NCBI GenBank assembly: GCA_946122785.1
Contig: CAMGYJ010000002.1
Location: 20,930,492 to 20,994,491 of the forward strand
Reading direction: 5' to 3'
From: Linum tenue
Taxonomy: Eukaryota; Streptophyta; Magnoliopsida; Malpighiales; Linaceae
DNA: 64,000 bases
Below are positions 48,859 to 61,030 of the stretch, piece after piece (positions within the stretch are counted from its first letter, which is position 1; the number at the start of each line of letters is the position of its first letter). The translations under genes were made by a program, and so were the position numbers. Below the pieces are notes generated by a model. It worked only from the letters and a program-made list of their open reading frames with translations, ran no database searches and was not told the origin of the DNA.

Positions 48859-50600
48859 GGTGGAGTGTTTCGCTATTGGTTTAGGCGGAAACGACGAGGA
48901 GGATCCTTCACGTTGGCATTAAAGGCCGTTGGTTGCTTGCTTTTTCCTTTAGTTCGACCCATTCCTACAAACACCAACTCAGCACATTTATTCTTTAGTA
49001 AATGAGAGGGAAAACATACAGCAGTTCATGAATTTGATGTCACTCTAATCATGAAATAACCCTCGAGCACCAAATTCGTTGACCTACTGCAGGTAACTCA
49101 ACAGAACACAAACAACATTATATTGACATCCAAAATTCAGGTATCCCTTATGATGGACAAAACCATGCACTATTAATAGTGAAATTCAGGAAAAGAATGG
49201 CCAAACATTCTTCAACACAGACAAGATAGACTAAGCAACAAGAAGAAGGAAGCATCTTATAGTGAGCTAAGTTACACAATTCAAGTTCACAAAGATAAGA
49301 GGCAGCAACTTACCGTGTCAGTGTGTCTATTGTCTCGTGCTCTCATGTGTTCTGTTTTGCTGTAACAGATTCCAATGACCCTTTCAGCTCAAAAAATTTC
49401 ATATTAATTGGATCCAAATGCTCTACAATTAACAATCCATGTTAAAATATGAGCCTCCAACATTTGATCTCTGAACTCATTTCAACTCAGAAGCAAATGG
49501 CCATTAGCCTCAATAAGACCGTAACCACAAAGATGAGCAATGTTTCTCCATAGTAATTACTCTCATACCGGGAAACTGAATTACCAAAATTGCAACTGAC
49601 TGAAGCTCCTCACACAAACAGTAACACAAACACATGCCAGGTATGTTTCCACATGATGCTCGACCTTCTCGGAATTGATGCTAACACCGAAGAAAATGAG
49701 GCGAATAATCACGCTATAGAAACCAATTCAAATCTAACATATTCTTACTGAGCTAAACATTTTATGCATGAGCATAAGAACTTAGAATCTCGATTCTTTC
49801 AAGCAAGCAAACAAACAGACAACAAAATTGCTCAAGCTAGAAAGAAAATGATTGACCTCCGTGTACCTTTTTCATCAGGGGATTGAGGCGATACTACTAG
49901 TCAATTTCGCCGCAGCAAGACGTTCTCACCGATCAATTCACCGTTGAACACAATCCAACGAAGTCATTGATTCCTAATTCAGACCAACCTTGGGCAACTA
50001 AACCCTAAAAAGTGCGAGAAACCGAGAAGAGTGGCGTTGTGGCTAAGAAGAACTCACCAGAAGTGAAGTACAGATGGCAGTGCCTGCCTCAGTCTCAAAT
50101 AGAGTTCTAGATTGCTGGTTGAGCTACGATTTTGACTTCTCGGGGTTGGAGAAGCTTCGAGCTGGTGGTTCGCCCTAATACGGGCTGAGAGCTTGTGGGA
50201 GATCGAGGGGAACTGAGGGAGGGGGCTCCAGGTGAAGTGGAAGCCTGGAAGGGAATGGTGGTCGAAGTGGAACAGAGGAGGGAGAAGTGCTTTGAACAAC
50301 AAGAGGGAGAGGGGGAGGCAGTCAGAGTGGAGGATTGAAGTGGAACAGAGGAGGGAGAGGGTTTGCAAATTTTAATCCATAGAGGTTGTTTTTTAGGGTT
50401 CCCATTTAACGCCTCCATCTCCCGGGCGTTATTTTTCCTAGTATAAGCCGTGAAGTTTGCTGGAACTTGTAGAACTGCTAACAAAATCTCACGGGGACCT
50501 CTCGCGGGTGTGAGATTTCCAGTATGAGCTGTGAGAACTTGCAAGTGAAAGTTGTGTGTTTCCAGTTCATGGCTTTGTATCCTGGGCATGAGATTTTCAA
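48859..50600 (-). other. Possible spliced non-coding transcript or gene remnant on -
   Basis: Several donor-like sites line up on -: AGAAGTG region CTTCTG/GTGAGTTC near 50056, GAAAAAG/GTACACGG near 49866, CACG/GTAAGTTGC near 49315. Plausible acceptors are TTTTTAG/GGTTTAG near 50008 and TGTTAG/CATC near 49682. The open frames at 50589-50054 are Ser/Pro-rich and lack known domains. It may be the leader of a lost gene, an lncRNA, or chance. Confidence 0.25.
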
Positions 50601-51289
50601 GTCCAAGTCATGAAAGTTCTTGTGATTTCTTGGAACTACTTTTACATCTCACATGGATATCTTACGTGAGAATTCCCACTATGATTTTTAGAGACTTTCA
50701 CCAATAGACTGATTTTTTAGAATTCCCACTATAAGCCAGGAGAATTCCCACTATAAGCCAAGAGTCATAATGTTTTCTGAAGCTGGACACCAACATTACA
50801 TAGAACCATTCACTATGACTAGATACTAACTTGGAGAAAACAAACATTACAAGATGAAATGGAAGACTAAAATTGCAGCTCTATCACAAGAGAAATTGAA
50901 GTCTGATTGGGTTTCTGATCCTTATGACGGCGCCAACTTGGTCTTCATTTTCGAATCCAATACCCTACTCAGGCACTAGTTACATTATCGTCGTCACCCT
51001 ATTACAATATCCAGTTCACCGTCGTCGTCCCCCCCTTCACTATCTACGAGGAAATGCCCCGAAGCACAATTGCGGGAGAGGAAACACCGCGAAACACTAT
51101 TGACATCTTGATGAGGACACCCAAAAAACCTCTTTCTCCTTTTCTCACCGTCATCGTAGCCCTATTTCATAATATGGTTCACCGTTGCCATCGCCATGCT
51201 TACCCCTTCTCTATCATCTGGAGACGCCGCGAAACACAATCGACGATGAGATGCAAAACCTTATTTCTTCCTTTACCAGCATCGCACTC
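50601..51289. other. Intergenic DNA, unassigned
   Basis: Contains a short direct duplication AGAATTCCCACTATAAGCCA near 50720-50760 and a CT-rich + frame from 51054 without known motifs. Confidence 0.35.
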
Positions 51290-51373
51290 GCCGTCGAACT
51301 GTTTCAGAATCCGACTCGCCGTCGAACTGTTTCAGAATCCGACTCGCCGTCGAACTGTTTTAGAATCCGACGT
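51290..51373 (+). repeat. 28-bp tandem repeat, three units
   Basis: Units begin GCCGTCGAACTGTTT and end AGAATCCGACTC. The first two are identical; the third differs at three positions. Confidence 0.9.
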
Positions 51374-51605
51374 GCCGTCACCCCCTGCTTGCCTCCTTCA
51401 CTGTCGTCGAATAGAATTGGAAATCGACGGAGAAGTCGACTAAAGCTGCTCAACCCCCTTTCCCATTTTCGATTTCATTTTTTTATTATTATCAAACTTG
51501 TCAACCGGTGCAACAGGTAACCAATACCAAAATAAATAAAAACTAATTAATTGAATAATATCCAATGGCTCACAATATTTAACAAGATCCAATGGCTATA
51601 AACAT

Positions 51606-51639
51606 ATTAAAGCATCAATGCTATGTAGCATACTAGAAG
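51606..51639. mobile_element. Orphan end of the 6438-6725 MITE family
   Basis: ATTAAAGCATCAATGCTATG and the following TAGCATACTAGAAG match the right end of the MITE at 6700-6730 (AAAGCACCAATACTATATAG, CATAGTAGAAG). The rest of the element is missing. Confidence 0.5.
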
Positions 51640-51649
51640 GGGTTGGATT

Positions 51650-53305
51650 TTGTAAGTGGTAGCGGGAAAAGGTGATATTTGAAATAGCTTAATTGCCTAT
51701 CCTCTGATTACTGGAAAGCCTGTAAGGCGAAAATGTGATATGGAGAAGCCTGTAAGGCGATGATGTGCTTATATGGAATGGTTAATGTGATTATGTGAAT
51801 TTTATGAATACGAGAATAGATATGTGTTAAATGATTGATGATACTGCCTGCTACTTGTTTTGTGACTAACTAAGGAATTGTCTGATCACCTAAATCAAAC
51901 TTAATGGCGCACTGTCATGCACTCTATGAGATCTGATACTGCGGCTTTATGCCTACCTCCCCGGGAGAGAGATACCAGGCGTGGTCATTAGCGATTATGC
52001 TTAATGCATCTATTGGCCTTGGCAACTTAAAGGCTAAAAGACACGAAATTTGACTAACCCCATGTGTAGGGATGGCAATGGGGCGGGTTTGGGGCGGGTT
52101 TGCCTAAACCATCCCCATCCCCATCTTCAAATACCCAAACCCATACCCGCCCCATACCCATGCGGGGGAATGTGTTGCAAACCCATCCCCATACTCGTGG
52201 GTTTCGGGTACCCATGGGTAATACCCATCCCCGTACACCCAACATTATTATACCTAAAACTTACAAGAAAAGTTTTAATTATAACCATAAACAAACCTAT
52301 TATATCATGAAGTCAACAAAACACGGTCATTTTCTAAATACGATTCAAAGAATATGATCCTAAAACATCCATTAATAAATAATATAGACTACAATTTTTT
52401 TAAATTATTATGCTCTAACTCTTGATACATTTACTAAGTAATAATTAGTTAACATAATCTTGTTGACAAGGGGGAAAGTAAAAGAGTGGAAGGAGAATTG
52501 AGGGAAATGGATTACGTTTTGGATTACGTTTTGATTAAGGTGGTTACTCAATTGCATTTCTACTATTTATTTTCTCGAGTTATCATCATTATCATTGATA
52601 GATTACAATTTAATCCACATATTTTTTGATATGTGAAGAAATTCTCTTGGTGGGGCGGGTATGGGTATGGGTATGGGGTGGGGGAGGCTAAAACCATACC
52701 CGCCCCATACCCATCAAACTTTTTGCGGGTTTTACCCATACCCGTCCCATACCCGGTCAAAGCAGGGATTCCCCGCGTTGACTGGGTCGGGGTGGTCGGT
52801 ACCCGCGACCATGGGTTTGATTGCCATCCCTACCCATGTGTATTGGTGTGTGCATGATTAATTACTGAATTATAAATGTCCATGTGTGGAATGCTTTGGA
52901 ATGTGATTAATGTAAATGATTATATGGGAAATAAGAGGTTAAGTATGGGGTTGGACTTCACCAGATATTATGTTTGTGTTAATACTGTTGATAGGTTAGA
53001 TTTTACTCATTTATGTGACGTCTCACCCCGTCAATATTTTTCCCATATTGAAAGTTTAGGACTAGAAGTCAAGGGAACTCAGCAAGACTCAGCTCGGCAT
53101 ATGTAAGGTGAGATGGTGGACTCGAACTCCGACATGACTTGCTTTGTATGAATTTTGAGATAAGATGATCTCATCTACTATCATGTGTTTCTAAAGTCTT
53201 TAAATTTGTAAATTATGGTTTGGTATGTAAACTAAACGGGATTGTGAAATGCTTTAATCTGTATGGTCTTATAAAATGGTTTCAATTATGTATGGGTGTT
53301 GCAGA
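51650..53305 (+). repeat. LTR-like block (Gypsy type), split by a hAT copy
   Basis: Non-coding text with GAGAAGCCTGTAAGGCGA direct repeats, GGGAGAGAGATACCAGGC and a long AT-rich half resembles Gypsy LTRs. A TGTTGCA end near 53303 adjoins LINE-B. The left end is uncertain. The hAT element at 52067-52832 sits inside. Confidence 0.35.
52067..52832. mobile_element. hAT element, copy 2 of an inverted pair (766 bp)
   Basis: TAGGGATGGCAATGGGGCGG at left and GTTTGATTGCCATCCCTA at right, with perfect flanking CCCATGTG (52059-52066, 52833-52840). It is the reverse-oriented sibling of 47649-48387 and shares AT-rich interior text almost base for base. Confidence 0.92.
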
Positions 53306-55240
53306 TATTTTATGGTAATCATTGACTAGTTCAGATGCTAGGAGGATATTATCACTTATAGATCCACCCTTAATAAAAGCTGATTGGAAAGGACTTGCAA
53401 TCTTTGACAACATTGTTGCCAGCCTATTAGCCAGGATCTTAAAGATTCCTTTATAGAGTGTGTTGCAGTACGAAAATGATTTGAATTCTCGCATGTTAAC
53501 AACACTTTGTATCTTAGCCACAAGGTTAAAGATTGTTGCATTGATCTCCCTAGGCATGTGCCCTATAGAAAAGAAGTTCAGTACCACATCCTCAACTAAG
53601 CTACCCACCGACCCCTAATGTAGCTGGTAGAACTCAACAAGAAACCCATATGGACCAGGGGCTTTATCTCTCTTTAGGTTTTAAACATTGCTTGAATCTC
53701 TTCTCTTGTGATAGGCTTACACAAGTCAATGCAATCAGGGCCATCTAACTTCAACCTGAACAAATCCTGAAAGTACCTCAAAGGTTGCTTATACACTTCA
53801 GGGTTCTCCACTCCAATAAGTTTTTCATAAAACGTTACTGCTACCTTACTCATCTCATGAATACCAGAGGTCTCTTTTATTTGTTCATTATCAACTTCAT
53901 GACATCTTGTCTATGACCTTTTACTTTCACTGTTTTATGAAAGAAATGAGTGTTCATGTCCCCTTTCTTCACCCAACCATCCATTTCTTTTTGTTTATGA
54001 AACAACTCTTCAGATATTTGTAGCTCTCTACACTTCTGGGCCACTATACATTCCTTTTCCACCAATTCAGGCTTTGCTAGGACATCCTTATGCAACTTCT
54101 CCAACTTCGCTTCAAGCACCCTTGTTTGAACATAAATATCAACATAAACATCCTTCTTAAGCTTCTTAAGGCGTAACTTAATTTGTCTTAACTTTCCATA
54201 TAGTTGATTAATGTGGATACCATATTACTTTAGTACTCCAAGCTTCCTCAATCAATGAATCATAAGTGGGGTGATGTGTCTAGAATTTGAAGTACAGTTG
54301 AAAAATAAAAACAGAGGGACTACTACAGACTGCAAACCACTCACTTTCACTTGAGCTAATGCTTTCCTTCATCTATTTTAGTCACTTGCAAATGTGATTT
54401 CTAGAACAGTTAAACACGACCACAAAGGGATTTATTGTAGTTATTCTCATTCTTTCAAACTAAAAGTATTGCTATAATATCTATATTCAATTTCTTCAAC
54501 TTCTTCACACAACAGTGTGCTTGTTAGGGGAGTTTAATCCCTGACATTCCAAAAAAAAAAAATGTTCATCGACCTCTTTTCCTCCCCCTACCTGTACCTC
54601 TAGGATGAGATGGAGGAGCCATACGTTACTTGCAGACCTTGAAGATTGGAGAGAAGGAAAGTTTGTTTCATCAAGAGTAAGTTGTCTTCTACTATTCAGG
54701 GGAGCCTACACCTTAGTAAAATGTGTTCCCAAACCACTTATAATACTTGACAATGCCTTTCCTTTGCTTCCTATTTTCCACCCGAGTAAACCCATATGCA
54801 TCCACTGTTCCTTTGTGACTTGACTCCATCTGAGCTACTAGAACCGACAACTTCATGTTGAGTTTTAATTATAACCTCATTTCCCTTATTCTCATCATTC
54901 AACACTTGTTCTTCCACAAAAAATGCTTGACCCGAAACCTCACCAGTCACCCCATTCTCATAATCTTCAGGCATAACATCCCCTAATTGTCCCACTACTT
55001 GCTTCTTAACTTTCTAAGATCTCTTTTGATTAGCATCCGAACTAGCACAGTCATGCCCAAACACCTTGCACGCTGAGCAAACCATATGTAGATGAAAATG
55101 CTCAATGTCCACCAGCAAAGGGTCATAGACAACATTTTGCTACCCTCATGTGTCCTCAATAGTAGGCTTGATACTTAGCTTAATCTTCAATGTCATAGAC
55201 ACAAAACCATCAATACTGAATTTGTATGTATATAAACTAA
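53306..55240 (-). mobile_element. LINE-B: non-LTR relic lacking its endonuclease
   Basis: On -: an ORF1 piece (about 55190-54771) with MVCSACKVFGHDC, a WNVRG-like endonuclease start at about 54540, then directly the pre-RT linker (54330-53877, with MDGWVKKGDMNTHFFHK) and RT N-terminus (53608-53282, with YCNTLYKGIFKILANRLA and SAFIKGGSISDNILLASELV). The ~0.7-kb endonuclease is gone, and RT stops after its first part. Frameshifts are frequent. Confidence 0.75.
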
Positions 55241-55495
55241 ATTTTTACCATATTAAATGTACAAATTCAATTTAAATTTCACCAATTTTTTTTATAAACC
55301 AAAACATCAATACTATAAAGTATTGTAAAATCCCTCGACAATTAAAATTCATAGTGCCAAGCGCCAAATTTTTGTTCCCCATTATTATTTTCTCAATTAT
55401 TTTATCTCGTTCATATAATAACCTTCAATTAGTCCACATAAGTTGATCACATGAAAACAAAACACTGACATTGCTATTGTGATGTATATATTAGG
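55241..55495. other. AT-rich gap between LINE-B and a TIR element
   Basis: No gene or element end recognised. Confidence 0.35.
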
Positions 55496-55877
55496 GTTAT
55501 AGGTTAGCCCCTCTACTATGCACTTTTATCAAACATGACCCTCTACTATTTTTACATCAAAATACTCATGTACTTTGTAAATATTATCAAACACGTGAAT
55601 CACGGTTAAACCGTGGTTTGGAAGACCCAACCTCACAAAATGGGAGGGAAAATGTTAGTTTTACCCCCTCCATTTATTTCTCTAAGTTTCGTCAAAGTCA
55701 AATTATTAGGGGTATTCGAAAGAAATAAAAAATGTTTATGTGAAATTATTAGGGTTATTTTAGTTATTTTTTATGGTTAATAAAAATTTTCATTAAGCTC
55801 CAGAACCTTTGTAACTAAGGGTTCTCTCAAGTGTAAAATTTAAACCATTATAATCAACCATCAAATGACACTCTATA

Positions 55878-56700
55878 CTATACTTCAACTATACTATTCT
55901 GACTAAAATTTGACAAAACAGTACAAGTATCAACTCTACTATGAGCCAAAAACCTTGCTTCTGATCGGATCTGAGCCACAAGCTGAGGAGGGTGTTGCAG
56001 ACAACTTCCATAGCACCTGCGACATCTTTCTTTCCAAACACGGCTCATAATCATACTCCAAATCAACTTGCCTAACTTCAAACGCACACTAGAACCATTC
56101 TAAGTCTGTATTGCCCAATTAACCGTCCAGTGCCAGGTTGGGAGAACAGGGGCTGAGGAAAATCAATTAAGCATTGCTGCAAAACAAAAATAGTATAAGA
56201 GCAAGTGCCAAACAGGTGATCACGAGATTCAAATCCACCTGGACAAAGTACACAAGTCACCTCTTCTATTTTCCCCCAAGCTTCAAGCTTATCTCGGGTG
56301 TAAATTCTATCCAACATGATTAGCCACAAGATCAGACTATGTTTAGGAATAGAGAACTGTCCCCAACCTAGCTAAGACCAAGGAACTAAAGAATGTGGAG
56401 AACGGATAGAAAGCAAAACTTTCTTAACTGAGTATCTATGCATAGGTTGACCTGACCATTTTATTGATGTGCCAGCACCCATAATAAAGTGACGAGCCTC
56501 CTCCCTAGCCTTTAGAACACGCTTCCAGACCTAAGGACCAACCAAGGTGGGAGATACCTACCATTTTGTTTTGGTTCTGAGCCTGTATTTCCTAATCCAG
56601 GCCACATAGCGAGAGAACCACTCCCTGCTAGAATGTCCCATAAGTGCCTAATAACACATGCCCTGTTCCATATCCGAAAATGTTTTAAAACCCAATCCAC
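55878..56700 (-). pseudogene. LINE-C zf-RVT domain and C-terminus
   Basis: MWLIMLDRIYTRDKLEAWG leads to CVLCPGGFESRDHLFGTC (56329-56078), the Cys/Cys/His/Cys pattern of zf-RVT, then SMIMSRVWKERCRRCYG toward the end. Confidence 0.8.
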
Positions 56701-57990
56701 CTTCTGCTTTAAGTGCTACAACATGATCCCAAGACACTAAAGCCCTTGCTCGAGATCCACCATTCCCTACACCCCACAAAAAGTTGTTGCAGATAGTCTC
56801 AATGTCTTTAAGCACATTCTGTGGAAGAAGAAAGACACTCATCCAGTATTGGAGAACACTGGAGATCACTGAAGAAACCAACTGTAAGCGGCCTGCATAA
56901 CTCAATGATTTTGAATTCCACCCTCTGATCCTAGATGTAATCTTCTCAACTAAGGTTTGACAATCCAATTTGGAAAGCTTACTAGCTAAGAGAGGCATCC
57001 TTAGGTACCTCACTAGGAACTGGCCAAGAGGGAACCCTGTTGAGGCTGCAATAATCTGTTGATCTTCCTCTAAACCCCCCCAAAGAAAATATGGCTTTTC
57101 TCTAGATTGCATTTTAACCCCGGCAAGGCATAAAAATCATCAGGACACCCTTAATTCCTTCCACAGCCTTCACTAAACCATTTGAGAACTCAAGCAAATT
57201 ATTTGCAAAAACTAGGTGTGAGATATTAAGAGACTTGCAACGTGGATGATATGGTATACTACCTGCTGATATAGCTTGGATAACAGACAAGAGAACACCT
57301 CCATTGCAATCACAAAAAGAGAGGGGGAGAGTGGATCCCCCCACCTAAGCCCCTTACCACCCGGGAAATAACCACATAAGCCACCATTCAAACACACACT
57401 GAACATAGGGGAAGTCACTTTGAACAAACCAATCTGAAAAATGCATGGCAGTCATGAGAGAAAACATAAAAGTCCAATTTACTTAATCAAAAGCCTTCAT
57501 TAAGTCAATCTTGACTACACACCTAGGTGCAATAGATGGTTTGTTGTAGTCCTTAACCAACTCTGAGGCCATAAGAATATTATCACAAATCATTCTTCCT
57601 TTGATAAAAGCTGATTGTGCATTTCCAATCAAGATGGTAAGATATTTGGACAATCTATTGGCTAACACCTTTGTAATGCCTTTGTAGAGCACATTATAAT
57701 AGGATATGGGATGAAAGTCCTTCATTCTTTCTAGTTTCTACATTAGCTATTTTGGGAATCAAAGTAAGAATAGTATGATTAATCTTCCTAGGTAAAATAC
57801 ATGTTTCAAAGAATTGCAGCACAACATCCTTTACATCCTTTCCCACAATACTCTAATAAGCCTTGTAGAAGTCAGCAGGATAGCCATCCAGGCCTGGTGC
57901 CTTGTCTGATGCCATGGACATAAAAACGGACCTGATCTCCTCACGAGTTACCACCTTCTACAAATCACTAGCTCCCTCTGGCAGTAATTT
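56648..57990 (-). pseudogene. LINE-C reverse transcriptase
   Basis: Pieces in order: GYPADFYKAY-type region near 57870, MKDFHPISYYNVLYKGITKV and SAFIKGRMICDNILMASELV, then CVVKIDLMKAFD (first Asp), then KGLRWGDPLSPSLFVIAMEV and LVFANNLLEF. In the last, the active-site pair D-D is replaced by N-N. RYLRMPLLASKLSKLDCQ and WGVGNGGSRARALVSWDHV follow. The replaced catalytic pair plus frameshifts show loss of function. Confidence 0.85.
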
Positions 57991-58133
57991 AGTTCTAAGT
58001 AGCCCTTCATAAAATCTCACGGTTGCTCCAGTAACTCCATATTGGACTCACCGAGTAATTTATTGTAGAAATCAATAGCCACCTGTCCCAACTGCTCTAC
58101 ATTAGTAACCAAAAAACCATCCTAAAAAACTAG

Positions 58134-59275
58134 ATGATCAATAGTCTGCTTCTTATTATGGATTCTCACATAGTTATGGAAGAAAGAAGTATTAGAATCC
58201 CCTCCCAAGACCTAATACACTCGAGATTTCTGTTTGAAAAAACTTTCCTCTGCAGTTTGAGCTTCAAAACAAGCCTAAGCCAGCTGTCTCACCCTTTCCA
58301 CATTCTCCTCAGTAGGTCCAACAAATATCTCATCCAATACAGGTACCAGTTGGTTTTCAGCCTCCCTAGCTCGAGTAGAGACGTCAGAATATACAGTTCG
58401 GTTAAGAACCTTAAGCTTCTTCTTCAATCTCAAAAGCTTCAGGAAGAGACAATCAAAAGGATCCATCCAGGACTCCTATGTCAGAATCATCCCAAGCAGA
58501 TTTCAATAAGTCCAAATAGGCGGGGTGGGTTCTCCAAAATTTGAAGAACTTGAATGGTTTTGGGAGACTCTTCAACCCACTGGATGTCAATACCAACAAA
58601 CCACAATGGTCAGATATACTCGGGCTCAGTGTTATACCTGTACTGGATTGAAAACTATCCAACCAAGAGCCATTCACTAAGACTCTATCTATACGTCTGG
58701 CAATAGGATTATATTGTTGTTTATTCCACCACGTATACCAGGACCCTGTGACCGTATGATCTACCAGCTTCATATCATCAATCCAATACCGGAAGTCCAT
58801 CATACTCTGGTTCACTACCGAGGGTCGGAAGCCTTATTGATCTCAGCTATGGCATTAAAATATCCAAAAACCACCCATGGTACCTCATCCCGACGACAAA
58901 CTCTCAAATCCTTATATATCTGAGTCCTCCGCAACATTTTATTAAGGCTATAGATTGCAGTGTCAATCAACTCTTCAGTTTTTGAAGTAACTTTCACATG
59001 AAGGAAGTGCTACCCAGATTCCAATTCAGTAACCCGCAAACCATTCCTCCACAGCAACCAGACCCGACCAGAAGCATACTTATTATAATTGTCCATAAAC
59101 TTCCATTCTCTAAATTGCCCTTTAACTATAGGATCAACATTTTCAGGTAAAACTCTAGTCTCTAACAAAGAAACTAAATCTACTTGATGTTTATTTAACT
59201 GACTATATATATATACACGTGCTTCTCATGGGTATTGAATCCCCTAACATTCCATGAAAGCAGAATCATTGACGC
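58134..59275 (-). pseudogene. LINE-C endonuclease
   Basis: Starts WNVRGFNTHEKH near 59250, continues with VPWVVFGYFNAIAEINKASD (the usual GDFN reads GYFN), VTGSWYTWWNKQ, NPIARRIDRVLVN and SISDHCGLLV with the catalytic SDH intact (58815-58453). Frames change several times. Confidence 0.8.
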
Positions 59276-59292
59276 TTGCCCCTCCCACGCCC

Positions 59293-60845
59293 TCAATGAG
59301 GAGGCAGAGCTTTAGCCTTTGACTTGCTATGGGACTGAGAACTAGAGCTACTAGCCTTAGCAGTAGAACTAGCAACCTGTGCAACAGACACTAGTTCCAC
59401 TGATTCCATGACTTCTTTTCCTTTACCCTTACCAAGAGACAAAGCCTTCACACAAGTACCCGCAGGACTAGAACACTGAGCTGCTAAGATAATATGGAAT
59501 CCCCTCGGTGTAGTAGCATTAGTACTAAAGACTACCCTGACTGAGGAGAGCAAAGGATTAGAAGGGAGCTCCCGACTAACCACCCCTGACTTTTCCTGCC
59601 AAGCCACCTCTTGCCCTTTAGCCACCTTGCACTCAGGGCCAGCACCATGACCATGAGCATGACCAAAGACCTGACACTTGGGGCATTTTGGTTGCAAGCA
59701 TAGGTACTTTATAGAGAGATTGAACCCCGCATCACCTTCTGGCTGAACTCGAATGGACTCTTGAAAAGAAGCATCCACACTTGGGGGTTAGTTGCAAGTT
59801 TGGTCACTGAGACAAAAAACGTTCATGTTTAGTCACTCAAAATATTTAAATCTATTAGTGATCATTCGAATTAGTAAAATGGTCCACGTTTAGTCACTCT
59901 CCGTTAGTCTTTGTTAACACCGTTAGTCAAATGTTGACGTGGCTAACAAAATTGCTGACTCACCCAATTTTAACCCGCCACATCATCAAATCCGACCCGC
60001 CACGTCATTCAACCCACTACCTCAGTTTCCCCAACCCAACCCATAAACCAACCCTCCACCTCCAGAACCACCGTCGTCAAGCAATCGCTCACCGCCTCCT
60101 CATTCATGGCCATCCTCATCTCCTTGCTGTAGTGAATCGGTGTAAGACCTGTTTATCGTGCACCTCCACTGCCGAATTCGTGTAGGACCAACATTCTTGA
60201 AAAGGGATATGAATGAATAAATCCATTTTTCTTCTTCTTTCTTTGCCCTACTAGAGACCGATAAGCTGGTTGGACCGGTGGAAGCTCTTGTTACAAAGAA
60301 AGAAGAAGAAAAATGGATTCATTCATTCATATCCCTTTTCAAGAGTGTTGGTCCCGCACGAATCCGGCAGTGGAGGTGCGCAATAAGAAGCTCTTACACC
60401 GATTCACTATGGCAAGGAGATGAGAATGGTGATGAATGACGGAGGATGGAATTCTGGAGGCGGTGAGCGATTGCTTGGTGGCGGTGGTTCTGGAGGCGGA
60501 GGGTTGGTCACGATTGTGTAGGGTTGATTTATGGGTTGGGTTGGGGAAACTAAGGTAGTGGGTTAAGTGACGTGGCGGGTCAGATTTGGTGATGTGGGGG
60601 GTTAAATTAGGTGAGTCAGCAGTTCTGTTAGCCACGTCAGCAATTGATTAACGGTGTTAACAGAGACTAACAGAGAGTGACTAAACGTGTACCGTTTTAC
60701 TAATTCGAGTGATCACCAATGGATTTAAATATTTCGAGTGACTAAACATGAATATTTTTAGTAAACTCAGTGACCAAACTTGCAATTAACCCCCACACTT
60801 AGCTTAAAACAGATCTTAGCCACCACACGTTTGCACCTCACTTAG
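59293..60845 (-). pseudogene. LINE-C ORF1, split by a foldback element
   Basis: VDASFQESIRVQPEGDAGFN leads to the knuckle CPKCQVFGHAHGHGAGPEC (extended spacing), then a Ser/Lys-rich tail. The preceding part RCKRVVAKICFKLSVD lies on the far side of the foldback at 60800-60845. The sequence reads through if the foldback and one duplication copy are ignored. Confidence 0.75.
59783..60792. mobile_element. Foldback element, ~0.49-kb arms, inside LINE-C ORF1
   Basis: Left arm 59783 to about 60270 and right arm about 60290-60792 are near-complete inverted copies, with a short loop. Ends read GGGGGTTAGTTGCAAGTTTG and CAAACTTGCAATTAACCC. CCACACTT flanks both sides (59775-59782, 60793-60800). Arms contain TTTAGTCACT units like the 13919 and 42667 elements. 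The transcript would form a very long hairpin. No gene is present beyond a Pro/His-rich shadow frame. Confidence 0.88.
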
Positions 60846-61030
60846 TATTTTAGTTATTTGTGTCGCCCAAACTATGGTTCGATCATGATTGACAATTTTT
60901 GGATGCAAATTTTAATAGTAGGGCATGTTTGAAATTTTTTCTAAAATAGATAGACATATTTGGTATAAAAAATAGTAAAGAAGCATATTTTATAAAAGTG
61001 CATAGTAGAAGAACATATTATATCTATAGA

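Larger units (their letters stand above)
55770..60845 (-). mobile_element. LINE-C: 5'-truncated L1-type retrotransposon with 14-bp target duplication
   Basis: TATTTTAGTTATTT flanks both sides (55756-55769, 60846-60859). On - the order is ORF1 from a truncated start at 60845 (RCKRVVAKICFKLSVD), endonuclease, RT, zf-RVT and a 3' tail ending ATTAACCATAAAAAATAACT next to the duplication. A foldback element (59783-60792) interrupts ORF1. Many frameshifts show it is dead. Confidence 0.88.
55496..61030. mobile_element. TIR element split by LINE-C
   Basis: CTCTACTATGCACTTTTATC and then CCTCTACTATTTTTAC at 55512-55560 reappear inverted at 60965-61010 (ATAGTAAAGAAG, TATAAAAGTGCATAGTAGAAG). The two ends are separated by LINE-C. 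Removing LINE-C leaves an element of about 450 bp. Exact termini and duplication are uncertain. Confidence 0.6.

Noticed and set aside
59931..60635. His/Pro-rich frames on both strands
   Set aside because: Same peptide from the two inverted arms of the foldback element; not a gene.
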